Assembly (NCBI GenBank): GCA_964503125.1
Contig: CAZCZE010000068.1
Location: 28,057-92,056, forward strand
Reading direction: 5' to 3'
From: FEN-1219 sp964503125
GTDB lineage: Bacteria > Pseudomonadota > Gammaproteobacteria > Steroidobacterales > Rariloculaceae
Length of the DNA stretch: 64,000 bases
In this document: in pieces, positions 51,862-60,929 of the stretch
Numbering within the stretch: position 1 is the first letter of the stretch
Layout: each line of letters starts with the position of its first letter
Translations under genes and position numbers: made by a program
Notes under the pieces: model-generated
Database searches by the model: none
What the model saw: only the letters and a program-made list of their open reading frames with translations
Told to the model about the DNA's origin: nothing

Positions 51862-52977
51862 ATGCTGCGCGTACTCATCTTCATCGCGCTCGTCGGGGCG
51901 CTCGCCCTGATGATTCTCTCGTTGCTGCGCCGCACGCCGCGCGACTCGACGCACGAAGCGCCGGGCGACGACGAGCCGGACGAGGCGTTGGCGCTGCCGG
52001 CGCCGTCGGCGGGCACGGGGCGTGCCTTGAGCCGCGCGGCCACGGTTCACCTGCTCCACGAGCTCGCGTTCGGCACGGAGCTCGCGCCGCACGTGCCCAC
52101 CGCGCACGTCAAAGTGGTGACCGCCGTCGCGAGCGCGTTGCAGTCCTCGGCCGCGGACCCGCGCTATGCGCCGCGGCGGCCGCTGTTGCTGCCCGAGCTC
52201 ATGCGCGCCGTCAACGACAGCGAGACCACGCGGCGCGAGCTCGCGCAGACGATCGCGCGCGATCCGGCGCTCGTCGGCAGCCTGCTCGAGCTCGCGAACA
52301 GCCCCATCTACCGGCGCGGCACGCAGCCCATCGAGAGCCTCGAGCGTGCGCTCGCCATGCTCGGCACGCAGGGCGCGCGCGCCCTCGTCGCGGCCGCGCT
52401 GCTTGAGCCCGTGTTCCAGCCCACGTCCGGCGACACGAGCCGTTTTCCCGAGATCGTCTGGGAGCACACGCAGCGCGCGGCCGCCGCGGCCGAGCTGCAT
52501 TCGACGGTCATCGAAGGCTCGGACCCGTTCGCGGCGCAGCTCGTTGCGTTGCTGCTGGGCTTAGGCGCGATCGTCGTGCACCGCGTCGCGCTCGATCAGT
52601 ATGCGGCGCGCGGCATGACGCCCGACGCGACGGCGCTCGCGTCGCTGCTCGACGAGCAGGCGGCGAAGATCGCGCGGCAGATCGCCGCGGGCTGGGATCT
52701 CTCGGGGCGTATGCTCGATGCGCTCGAAGAGCAGCAGCCCGAGCGCATCGAGGCGCCCGAGTCCTCGCTGGGCCGGTCGCTGTCGTTCGGATTCGTGGTC
52801 GGGGCCCTGAGCGTGCTGCGCTCGTACGACCGCATCGACGACGAGACGGGGCGCACGGCGCTCGCGGCCGCGGGCGGCGTCGGCGAGCGCTTCGACCGCC
52901 TCTGGGCCCGGCTCGCGTTACCGCCCGGCGCCGAGCCGGGCTTCGTGCCTAGTCGTAGTACTGCGGCGACTTCTTGA
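51862..52977 (+). CDS. HDOD-domain signalling protein with one membrane helix
   Basis: A 371-residue protein with an N-terminal membrane helix (residues 4-22) and an HDOD domain (about 105-320; LPELMRAVND, IARDPALVGSLLELANSPIY, IESLERALAMLGTQGARALV). HDOD is related to HD-GYP but lacks the catalytic residues, and many members act in signalling or regulation. It follows the M28 gene by 3 bp. Its 3' end overlaps the convergent MBL-hydrolase gene by 29 nt. Confidence 0.85.
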   Translation: MLRVLIFIALVGALALMILSLLRRTPRDSTHEAPGDDEPDEALALPAPSAGTGRALSRAATVHLLHELAFGTELAPHVPTAHVKVVTAVASALQSSAADPRYAPRRPLLLPELMRAVNDSETTRRELAQTIARDPALVGSLLELANSPIYRRGTQPIESLERALAMLGTQGARALVAAALLEPVFQPTSGDTSRFPEIVWEHTQRAAAAAELHSTVIEGSDPFAAQLVALLLGLGAIVVHRVALDQYAARGMTPDATALASLLDEQAAKIARQIAAGWDLSGRMLDALEEQQPERIEAPESSLGRSLSFGFVVGALSVLRSYDRIDDETGRTALAAAGGVGERFDRLWARLALPPGAEPGFVPSRSTAATS

Positions 52978-53872
52978 GCTTGCGGTGGGCGACGAGGTCG
53001 TGCTGGATCCAGAGCGCGGCGCCCGTGCGCGTCAAGAACCCTTCGAGCTCGTCGCGCGCGGCCTTCGTCTGCGCCTCGCTGACCTCGAACGTCGGCAGCC
53101 GGTCGAGCGTGCGCTCGGCGGGGTAGTGGTAGAGATCGCCCGAGAGCACCACGTCTCCTGAGCTCGCGAGCTTCACGTAGAGCACCGAGTGGCCCTCGGT
53201 GTGACCCGCGGCCTGCCGGATCACGACCGTGCCGTCGCCGAACACGTCGTGCTCGGCAACCGCTCCTTGCGTTGCTCTACCGCGGGCATCCATGCCCGCG
53301 TCGGCAACCGTGATGACCGTCGTGCGGCTGCTGTTGCGGAGCGCCGAGTACGTCTCGGGTCGCGTGCCGCCCGGAGGATCGGCACGGAACATCGCGTCGT
53401 GCTCGGCCTTGGGCACGAGCCACTCGGCGTTCGCGAACAGGTTCGCGTCGGCCGTGTGATCCCAGTGATAGTGCGACAGCGCGAGATGCGTGACGTCGCT
53501 CGGCGCGTAGCCCGCAGCCTGAAGCTGCGAGGTCAGCGATGGCGCGAGCTTGACCGAACGCTCCTGGCCGTCGTGGCGCAGCAGGCGCTGCTCGGATCCC
53601 ACGTCGCCGCTGCGCTCGCGGTCGGCCACGGCGCCGGCATCCCACATGAGCACGCCGCGCGGATGGACGATGAGATACGACGCGACCGACAACGACACTT
53701 CCTCGACGTCGGCGTCCGTGAGCCGGTAGCGCGCCGTCTCCGAGGCGAGCACGCCGCCGTCGAAGACGTAGAGGCGTGGCGACGTGACGTTGCGGCTCTG
53801 CGCGTGGACGGTGGCGGCGGCGAGAAGCGTAACGAGCGCGACGAGCGAGCGGCGCAGTGCACGACGTAGCAT
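52949..53872 (-). CDS. exported metallo-beta-lactamase-fold hydrolase (lactonase-like)
   Basis: A 307-residue protein with a signal peptide (ending ATVHAQ). The binuclear metal motif SHYHWDHT (HxHxDH), the later AAGHTEGHSVLY and LSGDLYHY (bridging Asp), and a C-terminal WIQHDL (His) fit the AHL-lactonase-like branch of the superfamily. The true substrate is unknown. Start ATG 53872 was preferred to the longer frame at 53911. The 3' end overlaps the HDOD gene on the other strand by 29 nt. Confidence 0.85.
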   Translation of the reverse strand: MLRRALRRSLVALVTLLAAATVHAQSRNVTSPRLYVFDGGVLASETARYRLTDADVEEVSLSVASYLIVHPRGVLMWDAGAVADRERSGDVGSEQRLLRHDGQERSVKLAPSLTSQLQAAGYAPSDVTHLALSHYHWDHTADANLFANAEWLVPKAEHDAMFRADPPGGTRPETYSALRNSSRTTVITVADAGMDARGRATQGAVAEHDVFGDGTVVIRQAAGHTEGHSVLYVKLASSGDVVLSGDLYHYPAERTLDRLPTFEVSEAQTKAARDELEGFLTRTGAALWIQHDLVAHRKLKKSPQYYD

Positions 53873-54138
53873 GAATTCCCCCGAGTGAGCGCAGCATTCA
53901 TGATGCGCCATTTGCCGCGCAGCGTCACGCGGCTACGACGCGTTCCGACCTCGGCGGAGACGGAGCTGCCGCGAACTTGCCGGAACCGCAAATCTGGTTC
54001 GGCTGGAGCGACACGGTCGCAACGAACAGCATGCCGTTGAGCGACAAGTGCGCATCTCGCTCGCGGTGCGGCAGAGACCGTGCCGCGCGCCCGTGGAGCG
54101 AGTCACACAGCCTACGCACCTACATGAAAAAACGTTAT
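53873..54138. other. intergenic region upstream of the DUF222-HNH gene
   Basis: No gene seen. The first part is GC-rich and has an imperfect inverted repeat (GCCGGAACC with GGTTCGGC, near 53980-54004). The last 70 bp before the HNH start become A+T-rich and contain a promoter. Confidence 0.4.
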
Positions 54139-54167
54139 TAGACAGTGTGTTATAGACTGTATACAAT
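54139..54167 (+). promoter_or_regulatory. promoter of the DUF222-HNH gene with an internal inverted repeat
   Basis: A -35 TAGACA (54139-54144) and a -10 TACAAT (54162-54167) are 17 nt apart, each five of six to consensus. An inverted repeat ACAGT (54142-54146) with ACTGT (54156-54160) lies between them, a position suited to a repressor. The ATG is 36 bp downstream with GGAG 6 nt before it. Confidence 0.5.
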
Positions 54168-54203
54168 ACCAGTTAATCACCAATCGCACCTTTGGAGACC
54201 GCC

Positions 54204-55508
54204 ATGAGCGCCGTTGCCAACGCCGTGCCTTCCGCGTCCCAGGCCGATTCGCATCGCTCGATCGATGAGCTGGACGCTGCGATCTGCCGCCTCGCCAGCC
54301 GCATTCATGCCATGAACTACGAGTTGCTCGTGCTCGTGCGCGAGTTCGACGACCGCATGGGCTGGGCGAAGTGGAGCTATCCGAGCTGCGCCGAATGGTT
54401 GTCGTGGCGCTGTGGCCTCTCGCTGTCGGCGGCACGCGAGAAGGTGCGCACGGCGCAGGCCTTGCGCGATCTCCCCGGCATCTCGCTCGCGTTTCGCGAG
54501 GGCCGGTTGTCGTACACGAAGGTGCGGGCGCTGACGCGCGTGGCTGCGTTGCACGACGAGGACTCGCTGCTGCGCTACGCGCTCGAGTCGACCGCGCCGC
54601 AGGTCGAGGAGCGGTGCCGGCAGATTCGCAACGTGCAGCCGGACTCGGTTCGCGACGCGCGGCGTGTCTGGGATGCGCGCTCGTTGTCCGCGTGGCGGAA
54701 CCCTGCGCGCGGCACGCTGTGCCTGCGCGTGGAGCTGCCGCTCGAGGTGGGCGAGCTCGTCATGCAGGCCATCGAGCGGGCGCTCGAGCAAGACGAAATC
54801 GCGGACGCGGTTGCCGAGACGTCGGCGTCGACCTTCCAAGCCCAGCAGGCCGATGCTCTCGTGGCGATCGCGAAGACGTATCTCGACGGCGGTGGCGCGG
54901 CCGCGGGCGCGGAAGCAGCCTCGACGGCCGATCGCTACCAGGTCGTCGTGCACGTCGACGAAGCAGCCCTCCGTGGAGGGGCGGGGCGGGCGGACGCGCC
55001 GCTCGAAACGGTGAAGCGCCTGGCCTGCGACTCGAGTCTCGTCGTGGTGACGGAGGACGAGCGCGGCACGCCGCTCGACGTGGGTCGCAAGCAGCGCACG
55101 GTGTCGACACCGCTTCGACGCGCGCTCTGGGCGCGCGATCGGCACTGCACGTTTCCGGGCTGTCACCGCACGCGCTTCGTCGCTGCGCATCACGTGCATC
55201 ACTGGACGGCGGGCGGGCCCACTTGTGTCGACAACCTCGTGCTGCTGTGTTCGCAGCACCACCGGTTGCTGCACGAGGGCGGGTACAGCATTCGGCGTGA
55301 CTATCGCGGTGAGCACTACTTCGTGCGCGCGGACGGTCGCGCCATCCCGCGGTGCGGATATCGTGCCGACGATTGCACTGACGACGTGCTCGAGAATCCC
55401 TCCGCGGAGGGCTGGCGCGACGAGGCTGCGAATCGCGCGAACCCCTCCATGGAGGTGCGCGAAACCCGCGGCGTTTACCGCCTACGCCGTCACGTGGTTT
55501 CTGTCTGA
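54204..55508 (+). CDS. DUF222 / HNH endonuclease domain protein
   Basis: A 434-residue protein. DUF222 covers about residues 25-290 (RIHAMNYELLVLVREFDDR, WLSWRCGLSLSAAREKVRTA, YQVVVHVDE). The HNH domain follows at about 300-350 (CTFPGCHRTRFVAAHH, then NLVLLCSQHHRLLH) with two Cys and the HNH His-Asn-His pattern. The tail carries repeated PSAEG-like and PSMEV segments encoded by CCTCC-centred palindromes. ATG 54204 with GGAG 6 nt upstream is preferred to TTG 54192. Such genes are common and multi-copy in actinobacteria and some proteobacteria; their role is unproved, though mobility is often suspected. Its stop directly abuts the stop of the convergent DUF6152 gene. Confidence 0.9.
   Translation: MSAVANAVPSASQADSHRSIDELDAAICRLASRIHAMNYELLVLVREFDDRMGWAKWSYPSCAEWLSWRCGLSLSAAREKVRTAQALRDLPGISLAFREGRLSYTKVRALTRVAALHDEDSLLRYALESTAPQVEERCRQIRNVQPDSVRDARRVWDARSLSAWRNPARGTLCLRVELPLEVGELVMQAIERALEQDEIADAVAETSASTFQAQQADALVAIAKTYLDGGGAAAGAEAASTADRYQVVVHVDEAALRGGAGRADAPLETVKRLACDSSLVVVTEDERGTPLDVGRKQRTVSTPLRRALWARDRHCTFPGCHRTRFVAAHHVHHWTAGGPTCVDNLVLLCSQHHRLLHEGGYSIRRDYRGEHYFVRADGRAIPRCGYRADDCTDDVLENPSAEGWRDEAANRANPSMEVRETRGVYRLRRHVVSV
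54967..54980. repeat. CCCTCCGTGGAGGG palindrome variant
   Basis: One base differs from the CCCTCCGCGGAGGG consensus. It lies within the HNH gene and encodes the ALRGG segment, the homologous place to copy 1 in the relic. Confidence 0.7.
55398..55411. repeat. CCCTCCGCGGAGGG palindrome in the HNH gene tail
   Basis: A perfect copy that encodes NPSAEG. A related CCTCCATGGAGG follows at 55444-55455 and encodes PSMEV. Confidence 0.8.
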
Positions 55509-55907
55509 CTATTGCTGCGGCGCCGTGGGGTTGGACGAGCCTGCGAACAGCCGCCGGCCGTCCTCGAACGTCACCGTCGAGATATTCGCCGTCGGCGTTG
55601 CGTTGCGCGCCTGCCAGCCCTCGACGAGCAGAACAGTGCCGGGCGGCAGGTTCTCGCGGCGCCAGCCGCGGCGGATCAGTCCGTTGGCGCCGCCCATTTC
55701 GAGCGCCCAGTTCACCGTCTTGCCGTCCGCACCCGTCACGTCCATGTAGATCCACGCATGCGGGTTCGAGAACTTGACTTCGGTGACTGTGCCCGTGAGC
55801 TTCACGGGCCGGTCGGGGTCGAACTCGGCCGAGAACGAGTGGTGTGCGGTCGCAGCTCCGGCCGCGAGTACGGCGACGGCGGTAGCAGTGGCGGCGAACG
55901 GACTCAT
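55509..55907 (-). CDS. DUF6152 family exported protein
   Basis: A 132-residue protein with a signal peptide ending at about residue 21 (GAATAHH). The HHSFSAEFD, VEVKFSNPHAWIYMDV-like and WALEMGG segments mark DUF6152. The start overlaps the stop of the two-domain GDTLVVE gene by 4 nt (ATGA), so the pair is translationally coupled. The stop abuts the HNH gene stop with no gap. It is a paralogue of the gene at 6.1 kb. Confidence 0.85.
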   Translation of the reverse strand: MSPFAATATAVAVLAAGAATAHHSFSAEFDPDRPVKLTGTVTEVKFSNPHAWIYMDVTGADGKTVNWALEMGGANGLIRRGWRRENLPPGTVLLVEGWQARNATPTANISTVTFEDGRRLFAGSSNPTAPQQ

Positions 55908-57454
55908 GGCGTGGGGCGCTCCTGTGTGGCGCGATACTCGTCGCGCACGTGCTTCAGATGCTCGAGGTCGGCGTTGTCCTCGTGGCAGGCGACCTCGAGC
56001 AGCTCGTCGGCCCTGCGATGCATCGGCACCTCGATGGTCCACGGGCGAGTGTAGACGATCGGGTCGCTGACCGTCGCGCGATAGATGACGGTGTCCTCGT
56101 CGATCGGTGTGAAGCGCTCGACCACCGTTTGACGGTGGCTGATGATGTCGCCGAGCTCGTTGAGCCACGCCTTGCCGTTGAAGCTCCGGCTCTCGACGAC
56201 GAGCGTGTCGCCCTCCCATCGGCCCGTGGAGTCGCCCTGCCAGAGGCGCACGTGATCGGGCAGCGGTGCGCGAGGCGCGAGCGCGATGTGGCGCCACGAC
56301 ATGCGCTCGAACAACACCACCACGTAGCCCGGCGGTTGCAGGATCTGCACGGGCTGCGGCACGTAATGCGAGCGTGGAACGCCGGCGACGAAGCAGTGCG
56401 CCGTCGGGTCGTCGTAGCCGCGATGCGGCGCTTCGCGCGCGCGGCGCTCGGCGCGCGCCCAGGCCTGGTACGGCAGCGTGCCGGGCGGGTCGATGACGAG
56501 GCCGCGACTGGCCGGCATGAGGAACTCCTGCGGGCGAGCTTCGAGCCCATAGTTGCCGCCGCCGGCGTCGACCTCGTACCAGCCCGAAATGTCCGGCCTG
56601 CCGTCGGGCAGCCGGCGAATCGGGCCCGTGGCGACGGGCGGCGGCAGCGCCGCGCTCGCGCGCGCGTCGAACGGCACGTTCGCGGCCGGAATCGGGGCCG
56701 GGTACCACGTGCGCTCGTCGCGCTCGAAGTCGCCGCTCACTTCCTCTTTCTCCGCCTGGCACTGGTACTCGTAGAGCCGCGGGAGGTCGGTGCGCCGTTT
56801 CAGCGGCACGCGGATCGTCCACGGGCGTGCGAACACGCGCGGATCCTCGATCGTCGCTTGGTAGTCGATCGTGTCCGCGTCGCGCAACGCGTAGCGCTCC
56901 GTGACGCGCAGCTCGTGGCTGTGGAAGTTGCCCGCTGCGTCGAGCCAGCTGCGGTCGTTGAAGGTCGTGACCTCGACGACGAGCACGTCGCCTTCCCAAC
57001 GGCCGCGCGGGTTGCCCATCCACGACTCGATGCCTTCGTGCAGCGTCGGTTGGCCGCTCGTATAGATGAGTCGGTGGACCTGTGACCACTCGAACGTGAG
57101 CGCCACATGGTCGCGCGTCTGGAAGATCTGGAACGGGAATTCCATGGTCATGATGCGCGGCACGCCGGGCAGATAGCAGTTGTTGAGGGGATCGGCCATC
57201 GCGCGATTCGCGAAGTTGGCGCGCTGCTGCGCGCGCGCCGCGGGCAGGTAGGGGATCTCGCCGCCGTCGACGACGCTCGGGCCCGCGGGCATGCCGTGCT
57301 TGGCGTCGTGATACTCGAGGCCGTAGGCCGCGCGGCTTTGGACCTGCCAGATGCCCTGCAAGTCGGGCTTGCCGTCGGCCGTGCGCGGCAACGTCTGCGC
57401 CGCGGCATTCGCTGCGACCGCCACCGCGAAAAGAATGGCTGGTGTGCGCAACAT
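55904..57454 (-). CDS. exported tandem two-domain GDTLVVE-family protein
   Basis: A 516-residue protein with a signal peptide (ending ANAAAQ). Two homologous halves are visible. The first has DLQGIWQVQSR, NNCYLPGVPRIM and GRWEGDVLVVEVTTFND. The second has DISGWYEVDAGG, AHCFVAGVPRSH and GRWEGDTLVVESRSFNG. Each half ends with a conserved Cys (YQCQAEK, VACHEDN). Fusion of the paralogous domain in tandem is a clue that it normally works as a dimer. It overlaps the M20 gene by 1 nt and the DUF6152 gene by 4 nt. Confidence 0.8.
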   Translation of the reverse strand: MLRTPAILFAVAVAANAAAQTLPRTADGKPDLQGIWQVQSRAAYGLEYHDAKHGMPAGPSVVDGGEIPYLPAARAQQRANFANRAMADPLNNCYLPGVPRIMTMEFPFQIFQTRDHVALTFEWSQVHRLIYTSGQPTLHEGIESWMGNPRGRWEGDVLVVEVTTFNDRSWLDAAGNFHSHELRVTERYALRDADTIDYQATIEDPRVFARPWTIRVPLKRRTDLPRLYEYQCQAEKEEVSGDFERDERTWYPAPIPAANVPFDARASAALPPPVATGPIRRLPDGRPDISGWYEVDAGGGNYGLEARPQEFLMPASRGLVIDPPGTLPYQAWARAERRAREAPHRGYDDPTAHCFVAGVPRSHYVPQPVQILQPPGYVVVLFERMSWRHIALAPRAPLPDHVRLWQGDSTGRWEGDTLVVESRSFNGKAWLNELGDIISHRQTVVERFTPIDEDTVIYRATVSDPIVYTRPWTIEVPMHRRADELLEVACHEDNADLEHLKHVRDEYRATQERPTP

Positions 57455-58767
57455 CAGCGGCTCGCCAGCAGCGTCAGCGCGCCGACGACCATCGCTTCGA
57501 CGCCCGTGGTGACGGCGGGCTCGGGCGCCACCTTGAACAGCGGCGAATGGTGGCCGGTGGCCGTTGCGAGCTCCGCCTCGGGTGTCCCGCCGACGAAGAA
57601 GAACACGGCCTTGACGCTGTGCTCGGGCGCGCCGTAGTAGGCGAAATCCTCGCCAGGCATGCCGTCGCGCCGGTACGGGGGTACGCGCTGCGCGCCGAAG
57701 TGCGTGCGGAAGGCGGACTGGATCCGCGCGGCCGTCGGCTCGTCGTTCAACGTCGGCGGCGTCGTCTCGGTCTGCGACGGAACCACCTCGGGCAGCCTGT
57801 CGTCGGGCACGCCGAGCGAGCGTGCGACGCCGTGCGCGACGCGCTCGATGCCCGTAAGCAGCGTCGCGCGCGTCGCGGCATTGTCGGCCCGCACGGTGAG
57901 CTGCAGGTCGACGCGCTCGCCGATGATGTTGTGCTTCGTGCCGCCGTGGATCGAGCCGACCGTCACGAGGCCCGCCTCGAGCGGATCGATCGAGCGGCTC
58001 ACGAGCGATTGCAGCGACACGACGATTTGCGATGCGACGAGCACGGGATCGACACCGAGATGCGGCTGCGCGCCGTGCGTGCCGACGCCCCGCACGACGA
58101 TGTCCACGCTGTCGGCGCTCGCGAGCGCGGTACGCTGCGGCACCATGATCGTGCCGGCCGCGCCGGTCGACCAAACGTGGAAACCGAGCGCGAACTCAGG
58201 TCTAGGAAAGCGCGTGTAGAGCCCGTCGGCGAGCATGTCGCGCGCGCCCGAGACCCGCTCCTCGGCGGGCTGGCCGATGAGCACGAGCGTGCCGGACCAC
58301 GCGCTCTTGCGCGCCGCGAGCTGGCGCGCCGCGCCGACGAGCGCCGTCATGTGCACGTCGTGGCCGCAGGCGTGCATCACGGGCTGCTCGATGCCGGTGA
58401 TGTCGACTTGGCGCGCCGTCGAAGCGTACGGCAGGCCGCTCTGCTCCTCGACGGGCAGGCCGTCCATGTCGGCGCGCAGCAGGACCGTCGGGCCCGCGCC
58501 GTTGCGCAGGACGGCGACGACACCCGTCTTGCCGATGCCTTCCGTGACCTCCAGCCCAAGGGCGCGGAGCTCGGCCGCGAGGCGCTTGCTCGTCTCGATC
58601 TCGCGGTGCGAGAGCTCGGGATTGCGGTGGAAGTGCTCGAACAGCGCGCCGAGCCGTTCGCGGTAGTCGGTGGCGATGTCGCTGCGCAGCGCCGGGTCGG
58701 CGCCGCGCGCGTCGAATGCCACGACGGTCAGTGCCAAGCCAGCCGCGAGTCCTGCGATTCGGTTCAT
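57454..58767 (-). CDS. exported M20-type amidohydrolase
   Basis: A 437-residue enzyme with a signal peptide (ending AFDARGAD). M20/IAA-amino-acid-hydrolase features are HFHRNPELSHREIET, LLRADMDGLPVEEQSG (metal Asp), HACGHDVHMT (metal His) and GQPAEERVSGA (catalytic Glu). The dimerisation domain is in the middle. It should cleave N-acyl amino acids or similar amides. It is translationally coupled to the two-domain GDTLVVE gene. Confidence 0.9.
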   Translation of the reverse strand: MNRIAGLAAGLALTVVAFDARGADPALRSDIATDYRERLGALFEHFHRNPELSHREIETSKRLAAELRALGLEVTEGIGKTGVVAVLRNGAGPTVLLRADMDGLPVEEQSGLPYASTARQVDITGIEQPVMHACGHDVHMTALVGAARQLAARKSAWSGTLVLIGQPAEERVSGARDMLADGLYTRFPRPEFALGFHVWSTGAAGTIMVPQRTALASADSVDIVVRGVGTHGAQPHLGVDPVLVASQIVVSLQSLVSRSIDPLEAGLVTVGSIHGGTKHNIIGERVDLQLTVRADNAATRATLLTGIERVAHGVARSLGVPDDRLPEVVPSQTETTPPTLNDEPTAARIQSAFRTHFGAQRVPPYRRDGMPGEDFAYYGAPEHSVKAVFFFVGGTPEAELATATGHHSPLFKVAPEPAVTTGVEAMVVGALTLLASR

Positions 58768-58799
58768 TTGCCCCCCAACGTCGCCACCGCCATACGCTA

Positions 58800-59678
58800 C
58801 TACATCCGGCCGCGTGCCACGTCGATGACACGGCCCTCGTGCTCGCCGCCGGCGCCGCCCTCGATGAGGCGCCGGAACGCTTCGCGTGCCGCCGCACCGA
58901 ACGGCGTCGCGACGCCGAGCGTCTCGGCGAGCCGCAAGGCGTAGTCGACGTCCTTGAGCCGCAGCACGGGCGTGAACGCGATGTCGCGCGCGAACTCGCC
59001 TTCGACCATGCGCCGCGTGTTGCGCACGACCTGCGGACTCGCGGCCTGGCTCGTCGCGATCGCGTCGACCACCGCGCCCAAGTCGAGCCCGGCACGCTCG
59101 GCGAGCGCCAAGCCCTCGGCCGCCGAGGCGATCTGCACGGCGCCGATGAGATTGATCGCGAGCTTGTAGGCCGTGCCGGCGCCGACGGGGCCGAAGTGCA
59201 GAACGCGGTTGGCGAGCACGTCGAGCAACGGCCGCGCCGCCTCGAGAACGGCTTGATCGGCGCCGACGAGCAACGTGAGCTCACCCGCGGCCGCGGCCTG
59301 CGGCAGCCCTGTGACGGGCGCATCGACATAGCGCAGCCCGCGCTGCGACGCGATCCGCGCCAGCTCGAGCGCCCACTCGTGCGACAACGTCGAGCACTCG
59401 ATGGCCAGCGCGCCGGGCGCGAGCTCCGCCGCGAGCGCACCGTCGTCACCGCACCACAGCGCTCGCGACGACCCGTCGTCGGCCGTCATCGCGAGCACGG
59501 CGTCAGCACCGTCGCAAGCGTCGCGCGGCGTGCGCGCCAGCGTCGCACCCGCGCGTACGAGCGCCTCGGCCCGCGCCACTGTGCGGTTGTACACCGTGAG
59601 TCGATGACCGGCCCCGAGCAGCCGTGTCGCCATGCCCGAGCCCATCCTGCCGAGCCCCAAGAATGCAATGCGCTTCAT
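58800..59678 (-). CDS. 3-hydroxyisobutyrate-dehydrogenase-like NAD(P) oxidoreductase
   Basis: A 292-residue cytosolic enzyme with an N-terminal dinucleotide loop (IAFLGLGRMGSGMA, GxGxxG), the substrate motif YVDAPVTGLPQAAAAGEL, the catalytic Lys region (GAGTAYKLAINL) and the C-terminal KDVDYAL segment. The family oxidises beta-hydroxy acids such as 3-hydroxyisobutyrate or tartronate semialdehyde. The start ATG 59678 gives MKRIAFLG. It is in the same strand run as the M20 gene (32-bp gap). Confidence 0.85.
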   Translation of the reverse strand: MKRIAFLGLGRMGSGMATRLLGAGHRLTVYNRTVARAEALVRAGATLARTPRDACDGADAVLAMTADDGSSRALWCGDDGALAAELAPGALAIECSTLSHEWALELARIASQRGLRYVDAPVTGLPQAAAAGELTLLVGADQAVLEAARPLLDVLANRVLHFGPVGAGTAYKLAINLIGAVQIASAAEGLALAERAGLDLGAVVDAIATSQAASPQVVRNTRRMVEGEFARDIAFTPVLRLKDVDYALRLAETLGVATPFGAAAREAFRRLIEGGAGGEHEGRVIDVARGRM

Positions 59679-59730
59679 GCGCGCAGGATACCGCGCGCTC
59701 CGGCGACCCGCGATGCGGCCCAGGGGGCCG

Positions 59731-60927
59731 TCAGGCCGTGAGGCCGTCCAGCGGCTCGACCGCGTCGCTGTCGGGGAACACGGTGCGCGCAAGCGCCGCT
59801 TCGCCGACGCCGAACCGCTCGTGGAGCACACTCTTGCACAGCGCGCGCAAATCGGTCGTCGCGCGCAGGTCACGCCCTTCGTGGAGGTCGCGCGGCGCGA
59901 GCCCCGGCCAATCGCCGATGACTCGCCCGCCGGCGACGGCGCCGCCGACGAGGAACGCGCAGCCCGCCGTGCCGTGGTCCGTGCCGCGCGTGCCGTTCGC
60001 CGCGACCGTGCGGCCGAACTCCGTGACGACGAGCACGCTCGTGCTTTGCCAGTGCTCGCCGAGCTCCGTCTTCAAGAGCTGCAGACCCGAGTCGAGGCCG
60101 CGCAACCGCAGCGCGAGCGCGCCTTGCGCGGCGCCTTGGTTCGCGTGCGTGTCCCAGCCGCCGACGTCGAGCACGGCGACGCGCGGGCCGGCAGGACTGC
60201 CGAGAAAGCGGGCGGCCGCGCTCGCGAGCGGCGCGACGGCTTGCCCGCCGCCGCGGCCGGCCATGCCCTGGTCGCCGGCATCGCCGGCGATCTCGCGCGC
60301 GGCGAGCGCGGAGTTGAGACTTTCGGCGAGCGCGGGGTCGGCGGCTTCGTAGAGCCGGCGCACGCGCGCGAGCGTGTCGTCGTCGCTCTCGGGCAGCCGC
60401 GACGGCGCCCACGAGGTCACGGCGAGCTCGCCGCGCAGCACGAGCGGCACGCTGTCGGCGAGCGCGATGGCGGGCGGCGCGTCGCCGCTCGAGTCGAGCA
60501 CGCCGAGAGCGCGATTGAGCCAGCCCCCGGCCGAGGCGCCCGGCGTGACGCCGCCGGCCTCGAGCACCTTCTGCGCGTCGAAGTGCGAGCGCTCGCGGTA
60601 GGGCGTGGCCGTCGCGTGCAGCACGAGCGCTTCGCGCGCTCGGTACATTGCGTGCACGTTCGCGAGCGCCGGGTGCAAGCCGAACGTGCCGTCGAGATCG
60701 AGCGCGCCGTCGTCGGCGCCGGGCGCCGCCAGCGCGAGCGGTCCGCGCAGCGCCGCGTATTGCGGCTCCGCGTAGGGCGGCACGGCGGCGAGACCATCGA
60801 GGCCGCCGCGCAAGATAAGCAGCACAAATCTCGCGTCGACGTTAGGTGCCGCAGAGGCGAGGCGAGCAAGAGGCGCGAGCAGCGTCAGCGTGGCGCTCGT
60901 CGCGAGCAATGATCGACGGGTCTGCAT
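59731..60927 (-). CDS. DUF1501 family exported protein
   Basis: A 398-residue protein with a leader (residues 1-26, ending LASAAP). Family features are LLILRGGLDGLAAVPPYAEP, RSHFDAQ, DVGGWDTHANQG and VVTEFGRTVAANGTRGTDHGTAG. DUF1501 has an alkaline-phosphatase/sulfatase-like fold; the reaction is unknown. It lies 2 bp after DUF1800 and the pair is a widely conserved exported unit. Confidence 0.9.
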   Translation of the reverse strand: MQTRRSLLATSATLTLLAPLARLASAAPNVDARFVLLILRGGLDGLAAVPPYAEPQYAALRGPLALAAPGADDGALDLDGTFGLHPALANVHAMYRAREALVLHATATPYRERSHFDAQKVLEAGGVTPGASAGGWLNRALGVLDSSGDAPPAIALADSVPLVLRGELAVTSWAPSRLPESDDDTLARVRRLYEAADPALAESLNSALAAREIAGDAGDQGMAGRGGGQAVAPLASAAARFLGSPAGPRVAVLDVGGWDTHANQGAAQGALALRLRGLDSGLQLLKTELGEHWQSTSVLVVTEFGRTVAANGTRGTDHGTAGCAFLVGGAVAGGRVIGDWPGLAPRDLHEGRDLRATTDLRALCKSVLHERFGVGEAALARTVFPDSDAVEPLDGLTA

Positions 60928-60929
60928 CG

